NCBI RefSeq assembly: GCF_014640535.1
Contig: NZ_BMHD01000002.1
Span: 114,842-178,841 of the forward strand
Length of the DNA: 64,000 bases
Direction of reading: 5' to 3'
DNA from: Cnuibacter physcomitrellae
Lineage (GTDB): Bacteria > Actinomycetota > Actinomycetes > Actinomycetales > Microbacteriaceae
A program made the position numbers and the translations under genes. The notes below the pieces were generated by a model that worked only from the letters and a program-made list of their open reading frames with translations, made no database searches and had not been told where the DNA came from. Positions 1-8,983 of this stretch are shown one piece after another (position 1 is the first letter of the stretch; each line of letters opens with the position of its first letter).

Positions 1-1
1 C

Positions 2-199
2 GGGGGCGCGAGCATGGAGCTGTTCTACGAGATCCACAGCCCCGTGGGGTCGGAAGAGGACGTGCTGTTCGTGCGCGCCTCGACCACCCTGGTGCTCGTC
101 GACGCGTCGACGGGTCGGCCCATCCGGGTCTCCGAGGAGGCTCGTGCCGCGTGGTCGGGGTACATGGACGAGCCGATCGCGTTCCGCCGACGCTTCTGA
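2..199 (+). CDS. C-terminal end of an acyl-CoA thioesterase-like (hotdog) protein, cut by the window edge
   Basis: The frame is open from base 2 and ends at the stop before 199, so about 65 C-terminal residues are visible and the true start lies outside. The segment reads like the last strand and helix of YbgC/4-hydroxybenzoyl-CoA thioesterase-type hotdog proteins: a strand with FVRASTTLVLVDASTGRPIR followed by a conserved SEEARAAW helix. Such enzymes hydrolyse acyl-CoA thioesters in the cytosol; the substrate cannot be told from this fragment. An internal ATG at 14 is present but is unlikely to be the start, because upstream codons are open and the fold would be truncated. It converges with the pentapeptide gene 16 bp away. 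Confidence 0.7.
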   Translation, partial: GGASMELFYEIHSPVGSEEDVLFVRASTTLVLVDASTGRPIRVSEEARAAWSGYMDEPIAFRRRF

Positions 200-215
200 T
201 CGCCGGCCGGGCCGA

Positions 216-1064
216 TCAATCGCCCCAGTGCGTGGGGCGCACGAACCCCTCCGGCAGGACGGTGGACGAATCGCCGCGGGCGCTGTTGACCTGCATCTGC
301 GTCAGGTAGACGGCGCCGTCGAGATCGGCGCCGCTGAGGTCGGCGTCGCGCAGGTCGACACCGAGCACGTCGCACAGCCGCAGCTGAGTCCGGCTGAGGT
401 CGGCGGCGATCGCGACGCTGCCCCGGATGCTCACGCCACGGAGGTCCGCGCCGGACAACGAGGCTCCCATCAGATCGCTGCCGGGTCCGAGCGGACGGCC
501 TCGACGACGAGGCGCCGGGGGATGGTGCCGCCGCGCGATCTCGCTCGCCGTCACCAGCAGCGGCCGGACCGCGTCGTACTCGGCGTCCACATCCAGACCG
601 GCGAGGGTGTCCGGATCCTCGTCGCTCAGCCGCAGGACGCGGTCGAACGCCGCGATCCACGGTGCCGCGTCCTGGTCGCCCTCGACCAGCGTGATCGCCT
701 CGTCGAGGTACCAGAGCAGCTCGTGGAGCCGGCGGACGAGGGGGAACGCGGAGAACATCGCCGTGCGCGTCTCGGGGTCGTCGCGCCAGGAGCGCCCCGC
801 GAACGTCCGTCGGGAGACCTTCTGCCCCGCACCGAAGCAGTCGAACACGGTGCAGCCCTTGAAGCCGCTGTCCCGCAGGTGCGGATGGATGCGGCAGCCG
901 TCACCGTCGTCGAGGTTCACGCACGGGTCTCCGGCGGGCTTGTCGACCGGGAAGTCGGTCGACCTCGCGAACGCGAGAGCCACGCAGCAGAGCCCGAAGC
1001 ACTCGCCGCAGTCGGCGCCGAGGTCCTCGCGACGACCGAGGGCGACCCGTGTCCGTCCTCCCAC
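216..1064 (-). CDS. Pentapeptide-repeat protein with a Cys-rich N-terminal module
   Basis: A 282-residue protein starting at GTG 1064. Its N-terminal third carries eight cysteines (about residues 19, 22, 26, 27, 48, 57, 71 and 76) in a CGECFGLCC...PC...C.IH...GC..FDC arrangement that looks like a metal-binding module. A helical middle region follows. Residues about 190-250 hold A(D/N)LxG-type pentapeptide repeats (GADLRGVS, ADLSGADLDGA), which normally form a right-handed beta helix. Function is unknown; related actinobacterial proteins are annotated only as pentapeptide-repeat proteins. The start lies 2 bp after the tesB stop, so the two are probably one transcript. Metal binding is inferred from cysteine spacing only. 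Confidence 0.75.
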   Translation of the reverse strand: MGGRTRVALGRREDLGADCGECFGLCCVALAFARSTDFPVDKPAGDPCVNLDDGDGCRIHPHLRDSGFKGCTVFDCFGAGQKVSRRTFAGRSWRDDPETRTAMFSAFPLVRRLHELLWYLDEAITLVEGDQDAAPWIAAFDRVLRLSDEDPDTLAGLDVDAEYDAVRPLLVTASEIARRHHPPAPRRRGRPLGPGSDLMGASLSGADLRGVSIRGSVAIAADLSRTQLRLCDVLGVDLRDADLSGADLDGAVYLTQMQVNSARGDSSTVLPEGFVRPTHWGD

Positions 1065-1066
1065 CG

Positions 1067-1942
1067 CTACGAGGGGCGCTTGCCCACGCGGATCATGCCC
1101 TCCTGGGCGACCGAGGCGATGAGACGCCCCTCACGGTCGAACATCCGCCCCAGCGCGAGCCCCCGCCCCCCGCCCGAGGTCGGCGACTCCTGCGTGTAGA
1201 GGATCCAGTCGTCGGCGCGGGCGAACCGGTGCCACCACATGCCGTGGTCGAGGCTCGCCATGGCGAAGTCGGGCCGGGCCCACGCGACGCCGTGCCGGCG
1301 CATCACCGGCTCGAGGATGGTGTAGTCGCTGACGTAGGCCAAGGCGGCACGGTGGATGGTCGGGTCGTCGGGCAGAGTCCCCAGCGCCTTCACCCACACG
1401 GCCTGACTCGCGACGTGATCCCCCTCGACCGTGACGTAGACCGGGGACGACACGTGGCGCATGTCGAACGCCCTCGTCTCCGCCCAGACCTTCGCGACCG
1501 GGTGATCGGTCGCGTCGAGCACCTCGCGCGCGCTCGGCAGCTCCTCGGGCTCCGGCATTCCGGTCGGCATCTCGATCTGGTGCTCGAGCCCCTCGTCCTC
1601 GGTCTGGAATGACATGATGCCGGAGAGGATGGGCACGCCGTTCTGGTAGGCCTGCGTCCTCCTGGTGGAGAAGGAGCGGCCGTCGTGGATCCGGTCGACC
1701 GCGAACGTGATCGGCTTCGTCGCGTCGCCCGGACGGAGGAAGTAGCCGTGCAGGGAGTGCACCGGCCGGTCGGGCTCGACGGTGCGCGCTGCGGCGACCA
1801 CCGACTGCGCCAGGACCTGGCCGCCGAATACGCGACCACCCGGCATCTCCTGGCTCGGACCGGTGAAGATGTCCTCCGTGGTGCGGGCTCCGGTGTCGGC
1901 GAGATCGAGCGTCGTGAGGAATGCGGCCAATGGGTCGGGCAA
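1067..1942 (-). CDS. tesB: Acyl-CoA thioesterase II
   Basis: A 291-residue TesB-type double-hotdog thioesterase that hydrolyses medium/long acyl-CoA to free acid and CoA. N-terminal hotdog: PGGRVFGGQVLAQSVVAA and VHSLHGYFLRPGD. C-terminal hotdog: the SLDHGMWWHR segment that carries the conserved Asp of TesB enzymes, followed by YTQESPTSGGGRGLALGRMF. Length matches the family (about 285-300 aa). I chose the TTG at 1942 because GGAGG lies 5 nt upstream and the protein then begins LPDPLAAFLTTLDL; no better ATG exists in frame. A TAAACT -10 candidate lies about 40 bp upstream, overlapping a promoter for the divergent gene at 2000. Confidence 0.9.
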   Translation of the reverse strand: MPDPLAAFLTTLDLADTGARTTEDIFTGPSQEMPGGRVFGGQVLAQSVVAAARTVEPDRPVHSLHGYFLRPGDATKPITFAVDRIHDGRSFSTRRTQAYQNGVPILSGIMSFQTEDEGLEHQIEMPTGMPEPEELPSAREVLDATDHPVAKVWAETRAFDMRHVSSPVYVTVEGDHVASQAVWVKALGTLPDDPTIHRAALAYVSDYTILEPVMRRHGVAWARPDFAMASLDHGMWWHRFARADDWILYTQESPTSGGGRGLALGRMFDREGRLIASVAQEGMIRVGKRPS

Positions 1943-1982
1943 CAGGACCTCCAGGTGACGTGCCGGTGAGTCGTCTGTGAAG

Positions 1983-1989
1983 TAGTTTA
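1983..1989. promoter_or_regulatory. Overlapping divergent -10 elements (tesB / unknown gene at 2000)
   Basis: In the 57-bp gap between divergent starts, TAGTTT (1983-1988) fits a -10 for the plus-strand gene and its complement TAAACT (1984-1989) fits a -10 for tesB. The plus-strand start ATG at 2000 would be only about 5 nt from its transcription start and has no Shine-Dalgarno sequence. Assigned by eye; -35 elements are weak. Confidence 0.4.
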
Positions 1990-1999
1990 GACAGCACTG

Positions 2000-2659
2000 A
2001 TGGTCCAGAGTCTCTCCCTCGTCGATGCGCCGTCCCTCGGCGACCTCAAGGTCTTCCTCGGTCGCTCCGCACGCGTCGAGAACGGGTCGGTGAGGTTGAT
2101 CGGCAGCCTCGGTGTGCTCGCCGTCTACACGCCCGTGCTCACCCCCAAGGGCCTGCTCGACTCGTCGCCCACCGTCCTGGGGCTGCGCACCTTCGCCCTC
2201 GCCTCGACCGAGGACTTCGACGTCGTGGTCTCGATCCGCGGGCTCCTCGACCGCCTCGCCATGCTCTCCCTCTCGGTCGATCGGGAGGGCGGCCCCATCG
2301 AGGTGCCGCTCCCGTTGCCCGACGCGGGCGTCGCCTGGGCGGGGATCAGCCCGCCGCGAGGCGGCTGGCGCCGGGTCGGCACGACCGACCCCCGGCAGCT
2401 GGAGGACATCGCGAAGGCCGGCATCTCCGAGATCGCCGACGCGGTCCCGTCGGAGGTCGGAGAGCAGGTCGTCCGGAAGCTCCGCGGTGCGGTGTGGACC
2501 CGCCTCATCCCCGACGTGGGCGCCCGCGTGCCTGCGGCGGCGGCCTTCGCCGCCTACAGCCTCGGCTTCCTCCGGCGCGATGACGACGCGGCCGTGTACG
2601 AGGCCTCGTCGTGGGTGCGCGTCTCGACCCGCCGGGGGCACGTGCTCGTGCACTGGTGA
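2000..2659 (+). CDS. Conserved actinobacterial protein of unknown function
   Basis: A 219-residue soluble protein. I do not recognise a catalytic motif. It is mostly beta-rich at the N-terminus (FLGRSARVENGSVRLIGSLG, LAVYTPVLTPKGLLD) with a hydrophobic alternating pattern, and ends with VYEASSWVRVSTRRGHVLVHW. A long central stretch (residues about 90-170) mixes prolines and charged helices. There is no signal peptide or transmembrane segment. ATG 2000 is the only plausible start, close to the promoter and without a ribosome binding site, suggesting a (near-)leaderless message. It is divergent from tesB and convergent with the kinase gene that ends at 2683. Codon usage looks like its neighbours. 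Confidence 0.75.
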   Translation: MVQSLSLVDAPSLGDLKVFLGRSARVENGSVRLIGSLGVLAVYTPVLTPKGLLDSSPTVLGLRTFALASTEDFDVVVSIRGLLDRLAMLSLSVDREGGPIEVPLPLPDAGVAWAGISPPRGGWRRVGTTDPRQLEDIAKAGISEIADAVPSEVGEQVVRKLRGAVWTRLIPDVGARVPAAAAFAAYSLGFLRRDDDAAVYEASSWVRVSTRRGHVLVHW

Positions 2660-2682
2660 CGCGCAGTCGACCGGCGCGCCGA

Positions 2683-3171
2683 CTAGGTCGGCACCACGAG
2701 GGTGGCGAGCGACCGCGGGTCCTCCGCGGCGACGAACGCCGACCACTGGCCCTCCCACTCGTCCCAGTGCCGCTCGTACGCCTCGCCATCGCGCGCGATC
2801 GCCCTGCGCCGGCGCTCCACGTCGTCGGTCTCGACCCAGATCGCGAGGTCGCTGAGCGGTGCGCTCGCGCGGCTGAGCGCCCCGCACCCCTCCACGAGGA
2901 GGGGCCTCGACGGGTCGACCGAGTGCCACTCGGCGAACTCGTCGCGGTCCCAGTCCCAGCGCTGCCATCGGGGCACTCCCCCGTCGCGGAGCGGGCGCAG
3001 GAGCTCGGTCACGACGTGCTCGCTCGCGGCTCGCAGACCGCCCCAGCCGGGGTAGACGTCGTCGAGGTGGACGACCTGCGGCACGTCCGGCCCGGACCAG
3101 CGCCGCACGATGGTCGCCGCCAGGTCGGTCTTGCCCGAGCCGGAGGGCCCGTCGATCAGGATCACGACCAT
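2683..3171 (-). CDS. Small P-loop (uridine-kinase-like) ATP-binding protein
   Basis: A 162-residue P-loop NTPase. Walker A is GPSGSGKT at residues 8-15 directly after the first strand (VVILIDG). HLDDVYPGWGG matches the acceptor-binding DD.Y motif seen in uridine/pantothenate-kinase-like folds, and a LID-like arginine cluster ERRRRAIARDG follows LAIWVETDDV. Probably a small-molecule kinase; the substrate is unknown. It starts at ATG 3171, 2 bp after the ecfT stop, so it is translated with the riboswitch-controlled transporter operon. That context suggests, but does not show, a link to thiamine precursor salvage. It could also be a simple passenger nucleoside/AAA kinase. Confidence 0.75.
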   Translation of the reverse strand: MVVILIDGPSGSGKTDLAATIVRRWSGPDVPQVVHLDDVYPGWGGLRAASEHVVTELLRPLRDGGVPRWQRWDWDRDEFAEWHSVDPSRPLLVEGCGALSRASAPLSDLAIWVETDDVERRRRAIARDGEAYERHWDEWEGQWSAFVAAEDPRSLATLVVPT

Positions 3172-3173
3172 GC

Positions 3174-3956
3174 TCAGCGCACCACGAACGTGAAGGAGCC
3201 CACCGCGATCGAGACCAGGAGCGCCGTCGCCCCGACCAGCAGCGCACCGCCGAGGAGCAGCCAGTCCCGCGCGCGGAACCGGGAAGACCTGGCCCACGTC
3301 CGGTCCGCGCGGGCGCCGAATCCCCTGGCCTCCATCGCCGTCGCCAGCTTGCTGCCCCGGCGGATGGAGAGCACGAGCAGCGCGAACGCCTGACCGACGA
3401 ACCGTCGGATCCTCCCGGTGTCGCCCAGGCCCCGCGCCCGTCGGGCCAGCTCGAGCTGGCGCCAGTCGTCGAGGAAGAGCCCGACGAGACGCATCCCCGC
3501 CAGCGCGCCGAGCACGAAGCGCGACGGGAGGTGCCAGACCTGCGCCAGGCCGTCGGCGAGATCGGTCGGGTCGATCGTGATGAAGAGCACCACCGCGGGG
3601 AGGCCGATGGCGAGGATGCGCAGCGCCGTCGCGATCGCCAGCGCGATCGACCCGTCGGAGACGTGGATCAGGCCCCACTGGACGTACGTCGTGCCGGACG
3701 CGACGCCGTACAGCGCGGTCGTCAGACCGGCGAGCGGTGCGGCGATCCAGATCGCGACCGTGCGGCGCAGCAGCACTCGGAAGCCGATGCCGCTCCACGC
3801 GATGAAGACGGCCTCGAGCGCGAGCGCGACGAGGGCGGACACCCAGTCGATCGTGACCAGCAGGAGCAGGCTCAACCCGAGACCGGCCGCGATCTTCGCG
3901 ACCGCGTTGAACGCCGCGAGCCGGGGCGCCCGCACCGAGCCCAGGACCCCGCTCAC
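3174..3956 (-). CDS. ecfT: ECF transporter T component (energy-coupling transmembrane protein)
   Basis: A 260-residue membrane protein with about five or six hydrophobic helices and the cytoplasmic coupling helices typical of EcfT/CbiQ/YkoC. The RRARGLGDTG segment and the later AMEARGFGAR carry the Ala-Arg-Gly signature that touches the ATPases. It couples ATP hydrolysis to vitamin uptake by the S component. GTG 3956 overlaps the upstream ATPase stop by 4 bp (GTGA) and gives the expected N-terminus; the upstream ATG of the longer open frame lies inside the ATPase gene and was rejected. Third gene of the TPP-regulated operon. Confidence 0.92.
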   Translation of the reverse strand: MSGVLGSVRAPRLAAFNAVAKIAAGLGLSLLLLVTIDWVSALVALALEAVFIAWSGIGFRVLLRRTVAIWIAAPLAGLTTALYGVASGTTYVQWGLIHVSDGSIALAIATALRILAIGLPAVVLFITIDPTDLADGLAQVWHLPSRFVLGALAGMRLVGLFLDDWRQLELARRARGLGDTGRIRRFVGQAFALLVLSIRRGSKLATAMEARGFGARADRTWARSSRFRARDWLLLGGALLVGATALLVSIAVGSFTFVVR

Positions 3957-5479
3957 GCCGCGACCCCCTTCGGCACGACGAGGGCGCCGCCGTCGCGGAC
4001 CACGAGCTCCTGGTCGGCCAGCGCCCGGATGAAGGCGCGGTCGTGCGTGATGGCGATCACCGCGCATCCCTCGTCGAGGAGGTCGCCGAGCAGCAGCACC
4101 AGTTCGGCCCAGGTGCGCGAGTCCTGCCCGAAGGTGGGCTCGTCGAGCACGAGCACGCGCGGGCGCGCGATGAGGGCGGAGGCGACGGAGAGCCGCCGCT
4201 TCTGCCCGCCGGAGAGGGTGTACGGGTTGGCGCGCGCGAGCGGAGCGAGCCGCATCCGCTCGAGCATCGCGGAGACCCTGTCGCGGATCTCGGGCTTCGG
4301 GAGCCGGAGCGCCTTGAGCGACACCGTCAGCTCGTCCTCGACCGTGCCCGAGACGAACTGGTGCTCGGGATCCTGGAAGACCGTGCCGATGCGCGTGAGG
4401 AGCTCACGAGAACGCCAGCGGGCCGGATGCGGGCCGGCGCCCGTCGCCAGCTCGTCCGACGCCCGCACCTCGCCCGCCTCGGGCGGGATGAGCCCGGCGA
4501 GGGTGAGCGCGAGGGTCGACTTCCCCGCCCCGTTCGGACCGGTGACCACGAGGGCCCGGCCGGCGGAGAGGACGAGCTCGATGTCGGATGCCACGGGTCG
4601 GCCGGGCACGCGGGCCACCGCGAGCGCGCCGGCCGTGAGCAGCTCGGACCGCGCCGTGTCGGCTGCCGGTCGATCGTCGGCGTTCGTGGAGCGCGCCGCT
4701 CGTCCGCCGAGCGGGTCGATGCCCGGGACCCAGACGCCGGCGTCGGCGAGCCGCCGCCCCTCCGCGGCGATGACCTGCCGAGCGGGGCCGTCGGCGAGCA
4801 CGCCGCCCTCGGCGTCCAGCACCACGATCCGCTCGACGACGTCGAGCCAGACGTCGACCCGGTGCTCGATGACGACCAGGGTCGCTCCTGTCGACCGCAC
4901 CACCCTGTCGACCGTGTCGCGCACCTCGATCACCCCGTCGGGGTCGAGGTTGGCGGTGGGCTCGTCGAGGAGGATCAGGCCCGGCCTCATGGCGAGCACG
5001 CCGGCGAGCGCCACCCGCTGCTTCTGACCGCCCGAGAGCTCCGAGGTCGCGTGGTCGAGCGGCAGGTCGAGGCCGACCGCGTCGAGCGACTCCCCCACCC
5101 GACGCCAGATCTCGTCCCGCGGCACGCCGAGGTTCTCGCATCCGAAGGCGATGTCGTCTCCGACGCGAGCGAGCACGAGGTGGGCGTCCGGGTCCTGGAG
5201 CAGGAGCCCGGCGCGTCCGCGCACCTCCTCCGGACGCACGCCGTCGAGCAGGAGCTCGCCGACCTCGTCGCCCTCCTCCGCGCCGCCGAGCACCCCGGCC
5301 ATCGCCTGCAGGAGCGTGGACTTGCCCGCTCCCGACGCCCCGAGCACGAGGACCCGCTCGCCCGGCTCGATGACGAGGTCGAGGTCGCGCACGGCCCACT
5401 CCTCGCGGCCGGCGTGGCGCCAGCCCCACCCGCGCGCCGACACCCGGGCGGCCGACGCGCGGACCGCGTCGGCGCTCAC
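3953..5479 (-). CDS. ECF transporter ATPase with two fused ABC domains (YkoD-like)
   Basis: A 508-residue protein with two complete ABC nucleotide-binding domains. Domain 1: Walker A GASGAGKS near residue 50, signature LSGGQKQR, Walker B LILLDEPTANLDPD. Domain 2: Walker A GPNGAGKS near residue 310, signature LSGGQKRR, Walker B VLVLDEPTFGQD. This fused A-A' arrangement matches YkoD of the YkoEDC hydroxymethylpyrimidine/thiamine transporters rather than the separate EcfA/EcfA' pair. GTG 5479 overlaps the S-component stop by 4 bp. A 60-residue Ala/Asp-rich linker separates the domains. Energises uptake with the T and S proteins on either side. Confidence 0.93.
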   Translation of the reverse strand: MSADAVRASAARVSARGWGWRHAGREEWAVRDLDLVIEPGERVLVLGASGAGKSTLLQAMAGVLGGAEEGDEVGELLLDGVRPEEVRGRAGLLLQDPDAHLVLARVGDDIAFGCENLGVPRDEIWRRVGESLDAVGLDLPLDHATSELSGGQKQRVALAGVLAMRPGLILLDEPTANLDPDGVIEVRDTVDRVVRSTGATLVVIEHRVDVWLDVVERIVVLDAEGGVLADGPARQVIAAEGRRLADAGVWVPGIDPLGGRAARSTNADDRPAADTARSELLTAGALAVARVPGRPVASDIELVLSAGRALVVTGPNGAGKSTLALTLAGLIPPEAGEVRASDELATGAGPHPARWRSRELLTRIGTVFQDPEHQFVSGTVEDELTVSLKALRLPKPEIRDRVSAMLERMRLAPLARANPYTLSGGQKRRLSVASALIARPRVLVLDEPTFGQDSRTWAELVLLLGDLLDEGCAVIAITHDRAFIRALADQELVVRDGGALVVPKGVAA

Positions 5480-6111
5480 GCTCGGCGGACCGCCTCGCGT
5501 CCTGCGGCGAAGCGGTTGAGGGCGCCGGTGCGGGCGAGGCCCCGCACGATCAGCCACGACCCGAGGCCCGCGATGATCGCACCTCCGATGACGGAGCACA
5601 CCGCGTACACGACCATGAACACGGTGTCGGCGCCGACGTACCAGGTGATGAGATCGTTCACCGCCATGCCGACGCCCGCGCCCGCGCCCGCCAGGACGGC
5701 CACGTAGACCCGGTAGTTGGCGTAGAGGAAGAGCGCGAACACGATCTCGGCCCCGAGCCCCTGAGCGAGGCCGGAGAGCAGAGTCGCGACGCCCCACTGG
5801 GTGCCGATGAGCGCCGAGACCACCGCGGCGACGAGCTCGGTGTAGAGCGCCGCTCCCGGCTTCCGGACGATGAGCCCGCCGAGGACCCCGGCGAAGAGCC
5901 AGACACCATAGAGGAGGGCCTGGGCACCGGGCAGGAGGGCCTCGAGCGGCGCCCCCACGGGGGCGTAGGCGAGGTTCCAGACCCAGAAGACGAGCCCGGC
6001 GGCGACTCCGACGACGCTCGCGACGACGATGTCGACGACTCGCCAGCGGAGCGAGCGGCGTCGACCCGAGCCGAGGCCGGGTCCGGTGGTGGAGGTGATG
6101 GTGGTGTGCAC
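5476..6111 (-). CDS. ECF transporter S component, YkoE family (thiamine/HMP uptake)
   Basis: A 211-residue membrane protein with a basic N-terminal tail and about six hydrophobic segments. WNLAYAPVGAPLEALLPGAQALLYGVW and IGTQWGVATLLSGLAQGLGAE are characteristic of the YkoE substrate-binding family. It binds the vitamin or precursor in the membrane and works with the ATPase and EcfT that follow. GTG 6111 was chosen: AAGGGG lies 6 nt upstream. A TPP riboswitch begins about 80 bp upstream of the gene, which independently supports a thiamine-related substrate; whether that is thiamine or hydroxymethylpyrimidine cannot be read from sequence. Confidence 0.9.
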   Translation of the reverse strand: MHTTITSTTGPGLGSGRRRSLRWRVVDIVVASVVGVAAGLVFWVWNLAYAPVGAPLEALLPGAQALLYGVWLFAGVLGGLIVRKPGAALYTELVAAVVSALIGTQWGVATLLSGLAQGLGAEIVFALFLYANYRVYVAVLAGAGAGVGMAVNDLITWYVGADTVFMVVYAVCSVIGGAIIAGLGSWLIVRGLARTGALNRFAAGREAVRRA

Positions 6112-6189
6112 GTCGTGCCCCTTCGATCGCGTGATGCGTGGGCACGGGTCGCCGCATCCGCTCGTGTGCGGACACGGCGATGAGGAGAA

Positions 6190-6285
6190 CTGCCTCCCTG
6201 CGCTGGCATGACCCAGATCAGGTTCGACGGTCGGAGGTTGAGAACCTCCCTCTCAGCCCGGCTCACCGGACTCCCGTGTTTTCCT
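6190..6285 (-). ncRNA. TPP riboswitch (THI element)
   Basis: On the minus strand the conserved TPP-aptamer blocks occur in order: the 5' block ACACGGGAGTCCGG, the GGCTGAGAGGG pyrimidine-sensor motif, then a variable hairpin (GGAGGTTCTCAACCTCC), followed by CCGTCGAACCTGATCTGG and GTCATGCCAGCGCAGGGAG, the diphosphate-sensing half. It precedes the YkoE/ATPase/EcfT operon. No clear intrinsic terminator with a T-run lies between aptamer and GTG 6111, and the gene's SD (AAGGGG) is present, so control is more likely at translation initiation (inference). Confidence 0.95.
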
Positions 6286-6289
6286 GGCG

Positions 6290-6295
6290 ATCCTA
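6290..6295 (-). promoter_or_regulatory. Candidate -10 (TAGGAT) for the TPP-riboswitch transcript
   Basis: TAGGAT on the minus strand lies about 10 bp upstream of the first aptamer base, so the transcript would begin just before the riboswitch. It sits in the 3' flank of the GerW-like gene. No good -35 is visible. Confidence 0.45.
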
Positions 6296-6312
6296 GCGCA
6301 GGATGCCGCCGA

Positions 6313-6657
6313 CTACTTCTTGGCGGCCTTCACCAGCTTGGCGAGCACGTGGCCGGCGACGAGGACGAACGGGATGCCGACCGCGAGGAGCGCGATGAGG
6401 TTCGGCTGGAACCGCACGCCGAGCGACGTGGTGACGTACGCCCCGATCGGGACGCTCACGCCGCCGCCGCCGAAGCCCTCCCCCTCCGCGTCGGCGTCGG
6501 ACTTCGCCCCCATGTTGCCGTTGCCGCCGCCGAAGCCGAACCACACCAGCGCGACGGGAACGATGGTCGCTCCGTCGATCTCGACCGGAGCCCCGTAGGA
6601 CGCGTCCACGCCGAGGCGCTTGAGCGGCTCGGTGACCTTCTCGACCAGCTGAGTCAT
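6313..6657 (-). CDS. GerW/YtfJ-family protein
   Basis: A 114-residue protein matching the GerW/YtfJ family: an N-terminal helix (VEKVTEPLKRLGVDASYGAPVEIDGATIVPVA) followed by a glycine-rich turn region (GFGGGNGNMG, EGFGGGGVSV) and a strand PIGAYVTT, then a C-terminal hydrophobic helix (IALLAVGIPFVLVAGHVLAKLVK). The family was named from Bacillus spore germination but is common in non-sporulating actinobacteria, where its role is unknown. The C-terminal helix may anchor it in the membrane. ATG 6657 is followed by the family N-terminus; the gene is divergent from glgX at 6774. Confidence 0.85.
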   Translation of the reverse strand: MTQLVEKVTEPLKRLGVDASYGAPVEIDGATIVPVALVWFGFGGGNGNMGAKSDADAEGEGFGGGGVSVPIGAYVTTSLGVRFQPNLIALLAVGIPFVLVAGHVLAKLVKAAKK

Positions 6658-6731
6658 GCATCCACGCTACCGCTGAAGCACCCCGCACGCACGGGCACCC
6701 TGAAGCTGTGTGCGCCGTCGGCCGATCCCGG

Positions 6732-6737
6732 TACGGT
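6732..6737 (+). promoter_or_regulatory. Candidate -10 (TACGGT) of the glgX-treY-treZ transcript
   Basis: TACGGT lies 36 bp before the glgX ATG, giving a leader of roughly 30 nt with a GAGGAG ribosome site. The same hexamer serves as the likely -10 of glgE at 37107. No convincing -35. Confidence 0.35.
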
Positions 6738-6773
6738 GAGCACGCGAGACCCCGAATCCCCTGAGGAGATCAG

Positions 6774-8975
<2,202 letters not shown>

Positions 8976-8983
8976 GGAGCACG

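Noticed and set aside
1943..3247. N-terminal extension of TesB into a 726-residue protein
   Set aside because: The upstream part is antisense to the gene at 2000 and overlaps the kinase. TTG 1942 with GGAGG explains TesB alone.
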